Part shown: positions 7,206-8,911 of the stretch, piece by piece
Numbering within the stretch: position 1 is the first letter of the stretch
Layout: the number at the start of each line of letters is the position of its first letter
Source: Bacteroidales bacterium UBA1180
GTDB lineage: Bacteria > Bacteroidota > Bacteroidia > Bacteroidales > Paludibacteraceae
Length of the DNA: 8,911 nucleotides
Direction of reading: 5' to 3'
NCBI GenBank assembly: GCA_002310195.1
Contig: DBYS01000014.1
Span: 136,313-145,223, forward strand
Translations under genes and position numbers: made by a program
The notes under the pieces: model-generated
Seen by the model: the letters and a program-made list of their open reading frames with translations, nothing else
What the model was told of the DNA's origin: nothing
Database searches by the model: none

Positions 7206-7333
7206 ATTATTGTAGCAGTCTATTTCTTCTCCTTCTCTTTGCAGCCTTTGCTAAAAAATACGCAAAGAGTGCATTTTGAACTGGCGCAGTACATTTATCT
7301 GTTGGTGGGACTAATCTCATCGTGTTTTTAGCA
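7206..7333. other. Gene-free spacer
   Basis: A/T-rich sequence between the plus-strand terminator and the first long direct repeat. The only structure seen is a weak inverted repeat CTTTGC/GCAAAG near 7241-7266. No promoter, gene or RNA is supported. Confidence 0.5.
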
Positions 7334-7402
7334 ATCTGCTAAAGAACCCGCTACGCGAAACGAAGAACAACTTCCAAAGACCACGAAAAGCGAAGCGAAG
7401 GA
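7334..7402 (+). repeat. 69-bp direct repeat, copy A (downstream flank of the HEPN cassette)
   Basis: This segment matches 8626-8694 in the same orientation without gaps, 64 of 69 bases identical by hand alignment. It begins ATCTGC, contains AAAGAACCCGCTACGCGAAA and CTTCCAAAGACCACGAAAAG, and ends GCGAAGGA. Partial internal repetition continues to the right: CTTCCAAAGA recurs at 7406-7415 and AAAGAACCC at 7411-7419. It encodes no plausible protein. The repeat may be a dispersed intergenic element or the boundary of an inserted cassette. Confidence 0.85.
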
Positions 7403-7483
7403 CATCTTCCAAAGAACCCTTTACAACGAACCAAACGTACATGACTTGAAGATCATTTTTCGAAGAACTTGACGGTAAACAAT

Positions 7484-7513
7484 AAAACCACTCACATTGC
7501 TGCGAGTGGTTTT
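7484..7513 (-). terminator. Terminator of the HEPN/Abi gene, possibly bidirectional
   Basis: Ten-base arms AAAACCACTC (7484-7493) and GAGTGGTTTT (7504-7513) form a perfect hairpin beginning 22 nt after the Abi stop. On the minus strand the stem ends in four U and continues UUG-rich; on the plus strand the T-run is six long. It could therefore end transcripts from both sides. Confidence 0.65.
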
Positions 7514-7535
7514 TTGATATATGAAATTGCATCTC

Positions 7536-8195
7536 TTATGCCCATCCCATATTCTTACGAATGGAAGCGCACACATTGTCAAACGGATCAATTGACGCAA
7601 GCCAAGCAGGCATATCGGCATTCATCCAACCAAGAACGGTTATCAGATTAGCGTGCAGACATGTTACGTAATCCAAATCCCAACAAATAGCCTCGTGGTG
7701 GAAGATGCGGTTGCGCAATCTGCGGAACGAGTTGCAAGGCGCTGATACATTCTTGCGTTTGCGGTCAGATTTTGGCATGTTTGGAAATGCCTTGCGAAGC
7801 GATTTCCATAGCACACGCTCGTACTGACTATTGAGTAGCATCACCCAGAAACCAAATGTCAATTCTGAAATAATTTTGTCAGTGGTGACCGTTTCTCCGC
7901 GATGCCTGATAAGCTTCTTCGCTTGGTCAATATCAGGAACAAGATCTGATAGTTCGGGAGTGGAGTAGAACACATCAAACCAATCGTCCTTGCCTGCCAT
8001 GCTGTGTAGCTCACGGCTCAATGCATTACGAAGCGTGACTTCAAAAACTGATAGACTGATATATAATGATTCTGCAAGACGTAAGTTCGACTTGTAGTGC
8101 TCAACGGCTTGATTCGTATTGCCTTTGTTGAACGCAACATATTTGCTCAATCGTTGAGCCGTAAAGGCGGTAGTGATAATGTCAAATTCGCTCAT
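7536..8195 (-). CDS. Abi_2/AbiD-AbiF-like HEPN protein (abortive infection)
   Basis: A 219-residue cytosolic protein of the Abi_2 family, whose members act in phage abortive infection and are related to HEPN ribonucleases. Visible hallmarks are YKSNLRLAESLYISLSVFE and LRNALSRELH (residues 34-64), FGFWVML (114-120) and the HEPN motif R-x4-H in RNRIFHHE (R161, H166, with H167 and E168 following). Length is in the usual range. The ATG at 8195 was chosen because the promoter at 8268-8299 and its leader lie inside the longer reading frame that starts at 8375, and because the family homology begins here. Two A/T-rich stretches and no Shine-Dalgarno precede it, as usual in Bacteroidota. It is a single gene with its own promoter and terminator, bracketed by 69-bp direct repeats and next to an rRNA operon, which suggests a horizontally acquired defence or toxin module. 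RNA cleavage is inferred from the motif only. Confidence 0.88.
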   Translation of the reverse strand: MSEFDIITTAFTAQRLSKYVAFNKGNTNQAVEHYKSNLRLAESLYISLSVFEVTLRNALSRELHSMAGKDDWFDVFYSTPELSDLVPDIDQAKKLIRHRGETVTTDKIISELTFGFWVMLLNSQYERVLWKSLRKAFPNMPKSDRKRKNVSAPCNSFRRLRNRIFHHEAICWDLDYVTCLHANLITVLGWMNADMPAWLASIDPFDNVCASIRKNMGWA

Positions 8196-8207
8196 GGCTG
8201 TAAAATG

Positions 8208-8258
8208 AAAAAACCCGGATTCTTCACCAGCACAAAGTCTGGGAGAGGAATTACCGGG
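8208..8258 (-). ncRNA. Structured leader RNA with U-tail between promoter and HEPN gene
   Basis: In the minus-strand RNA, CCCGG (8258-8254) pairs with CCGGG (8218-8214). Past a two-base bulge, AUUC (8251-8248) pairs with GAAU (8222-8219). An inner CCAG (8242-8239) pairs with CUGG (8230-8227) around an 8-nt loop. Six U (8213-8208) follow the stem immediately. The hairpin starts within a few nt of the predicted transcription start and ends 12 nt before the ATG. It can act as an attenuator or as an independent small RNA ending at the U-run. Published work on type III toxin-antitoxin systems and on AbiF-type HEPN proteins describes RNA antitoxins encoded in this position; the assignment here is inference. 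Confidence 0.55.
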
Positions 8259-8267
8259 ACTGCGGTG

Positions 8268-8299
8268 CAAAGGTACAACATTTTTTTGATATATGCAAA
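8268..8299 (-). promoter_or_regulatory. Bacteroidota-type promoter of the HEPN/Abi gene
   Basis: On the minus strand TTTG (8299-8296), a 20-nt spacer and TACCTTTG (8275-8268) match the -33 and -7 consensus exactly. The predicted start is at about 8261-8263, giving a leader of about 66 nt before the ATG at 8195. Confidence 0.8.
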
Positions 8300-8373
8300 T
8301 CTTTCCGCATGAAAATGCACAAATTCTGCACTTTTTATTGAAAATGTCATATTTCCATACCATTTCACTCCTC

Positions 8374-8501
8374 AACTTGTATAAAAAGTATCAACTTGTA
8401 TAAATTTTGGTCTGGATACATGTTAACTTGTATAAAAATATCCGTCCCACCTTCTTAGCTTGTATAAAAATTCCGTTTTAAACCATAAACTTGTATAAAA
8501 A
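8374..8501 (+). repeat. Array of five AACTTGTATAAAAA elements
   Basis: Copies start at 8374, 8393 (AACTTGTATAAATT), 8425, 8457 (first A kept, second changed to G) and 8488. Start-to-start distances are 19, 32, 32 and 31 nt. The sequences between elements are unrelated except for a short CCGT shared after copies 3 and 4. The last three intervals equal about three helical turns, so a protein bound to each copy would face the same side. The array lies 75-200 bp upstream of the HEPN promoter. It may be operator sites, iterons or a repeat RNA. Orientation is arbitrary. Confidence 0.8.
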
Positions 8502-8625
8502 GTTGCAAGAGCGTTGAGTGTTTTTGTGGTATTTTGTTGCGTGTTTTCGTAATAATTCAATGCGTAGATTCGTTATGACATGATAAATTGACCACATAAT
8601 GTAAAAACGCCTGCTGCAAATACCC
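8502..8625. other. Gene-free spacer
   Basis: A/T-rich sequence between the five-copy array and direct repeat copy B. No open frame of interest, promoter match or hairpin was seen. Confidence 0.5.
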
Positions 8626-8694
8626 ATCTGCCAAAGAACCCGCTACGCGAAACAAAGAATAACTTCCAAAGACCACGAAAAGCGCTGCGAAGGA
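8626..8694 (+). repeat. 69-bp direct repeat, copy B (upstream flank of the HEPN cassette)
   Basis: Same orientation as copy A at 7334-7402, with five mismatches and no gaps. It ends only about 28 nt before the T-run of the rRNA terminator (8722). Together with copy A it brackets 1.2 kb containing the HEPN gene, its leader RNA and the five-copy array. Confidence 0.85.
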
Positions 8695-8721
8695 ATACAA
8701 TGGACGTAGGTAGACCGCCAC

Positions 8722-8749
8722 AAAAAAAGAGAGCCCTTACGGACTCTCT
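8722..8749 (-). terminator. Rho-independent terminator of the rRNA operon
   Basis: On the minus strand a 9-bp stem AGAGAGTCC/GGGCTCTCT (8749-8741 with 8736-8728, one G-U pair) with a GUAA loop is followed by a run of T (8728-8722). It begins five nt after the 3' end of the 5S rRNA, the expected place for the end of an rrn transcript. Confidence 0.9.
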
Positions 8750-8754
8750 AAAAA

Positions 8755-8911
8755 TGGCGGCTACCTACTCTGATTAAGGAGTTCTATGTTCGCTCAGCGG
8801 TGAGGGCTGAGCGAACTCGCGCGGCGCACTTACTCCTGCGAATGTCCACCGGACATTCTTGGTGCGCCTTAACCGCTTCACCCACAACATGCAGTACCAT
8901 CGGCGTTGCTG
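8755..8911 (-). rRNA. rrf: 5S rRNA, 5' part beyond window, interrupted by an insertion of about 109 nt
   Basis: Reading the minus strand, GCCGAUGGUACUGC then UGUGGG (8906-8881) is the conserved loop E / helix IV region of bacterial 5S rRNA, and AGAGUAGGUAGCCGCCA (8771-8755) is the conserved 3' end that normally follows GUGGG directly. Between them lie 109 extra bases (8772-8880). Helix IV is intact as CUGCA/UGUGG with a UGU loop, so the extra segment enters on the 3' strand of loop E. The terminator at 8722-8749 follows at once, as for a real 5S gene. The 5' half (about 65 nt) lies beyond the right edge. The gene may be a working 5S with an expansion segment, a 5S whose insert is removed, or a disrupted copy. 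Confidence 0.85.
8772..8880 (-). other. Structured insertion within the 5S rRNA gene
   Basis: The segment folds on itself. A closing helix GGUUAA (8874-8869) with UUAAUC (8777-8772) joins the two ends. Helix B pairs GGCGCAC (8868-8862) with GUGCGCC (8829-8823) and encloses an 8-bp hairpin GAAUGUCC/GGACAUUC (8858-8851 with 8847-8840). Helix C is a perfect 11-bp hairpin (8816-8806 with 8798-8788). AGGAGU (8837-8832), in helix B's inner loop, is complementary to ACUCCU (8782-8777), so a pseudoknot or alternative pairing is possible. No coding frame is apparent. The compact junction-like fold suggests an expansion segment or intervening sequence rather than random debris. Boundaries are uncertain by one or two bases. 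Confidence 0.75.

Noticed and set aside
7317..7532. 71-residue minus-strand ORF over the direct repeat copy A
   Set aside because: It is produced by the repeat and the terminator sequence; the product is low-complexity and overlaps the Abi terminator.
8196..8375. N-terminal extension of the HEPN protein by 60 residues (start at 8375)
   Set aside because: The extension covers the perfect promoter and the leader hairpin, is Cys- and basic-rich without family similarity, and the family homology begins at MSEFD (8195).
8374..8501. CRISPR array
   Set aside because: Repeats are only 14 nt, the gaps are 5-20 nt, the first interval is 19 nt, and no cas gene is present.

Overview
The window looks like a chromosomal segment of a Bacteroidota species, most likely order Bacteroidales (Prevotellaceae- or Muribaculaceae-like). 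The evidence is two perfect Bacteroidota-type promoters (TTTG, 20 bp, TAnnTTTG), start sites in A/T-rich sequence without Shine-Dalgarno boxes, an ECF sigma / FecR anti-sigma pair ending in a DUF4974-like domain, and large secreted choice-of-anchor-Q beta-helix proteins. Every recognisable protein gene and the rRNA read on the minus strand, so the biological order runs from high to low coordinates.

Region 1 (6334 down to 1) is a surface-protein operon: an ECF sigma factor (5807-6334), its membrane anti-sigma factor (4781-5749), a 989-residue secreted protein with two homologous beta-helix units (1764-4733), a 45-residue small protein (1581-1718) and a second secreted beta-helix protein that runs off the left edge (1-1538). 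Gaps between these genes are 42 to 57 nt. In many Bacteroidota such a sigma/anti-sigma pair sits beside SusC/SusD nutrient transporters. Here it sits directly on repeat-rich surface proteins, which suggests signal-controlled surface display.

Region 2 (6335-7320) has no convincing protein gene but is not empty. It holds a perfect minus-strand promoter (6643-6674) followed by a rod-like RNA fold (about 6473-6628), which is either a small RNA or the long leader of the sigma operon. It also holds a hairpin-rich stretch (6755-7087) followed by a strong plus-strand terminator (7177-7205), which implies an unidentified plus-strand transcript.

Region 3 (7334-8694) is a cassette bounded by two 69-bp direct repeats (64 of 69 identical). 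Inside is an Abi_2/AbiD-AbiF-like HEPN protein (7536-8195) with its own promoter, a structured U-tailed leader RNA between promoter and start codon, and a terminator. Upstream lies an array of five copies of a 14-nt element, mostly 31-32 nt apart. The layout promoter, structured RNA, terminator-like hairpin, HEPN ORF resembles RNA-antitoxin (type III-like) toxin-antitoxin or phage-defence modules.

Region 4 (8722-8911) is the 3' end of an rRNA operon: a minus-strand 5S rRNA cut by the right edge, with its terminator. The 5S appears to carry a structured insertion of about 109 nt on the 3' side of loop E. This is the most unusual observation in the window, together with the HEPN cassette placed directly behind the rRNA terminator.
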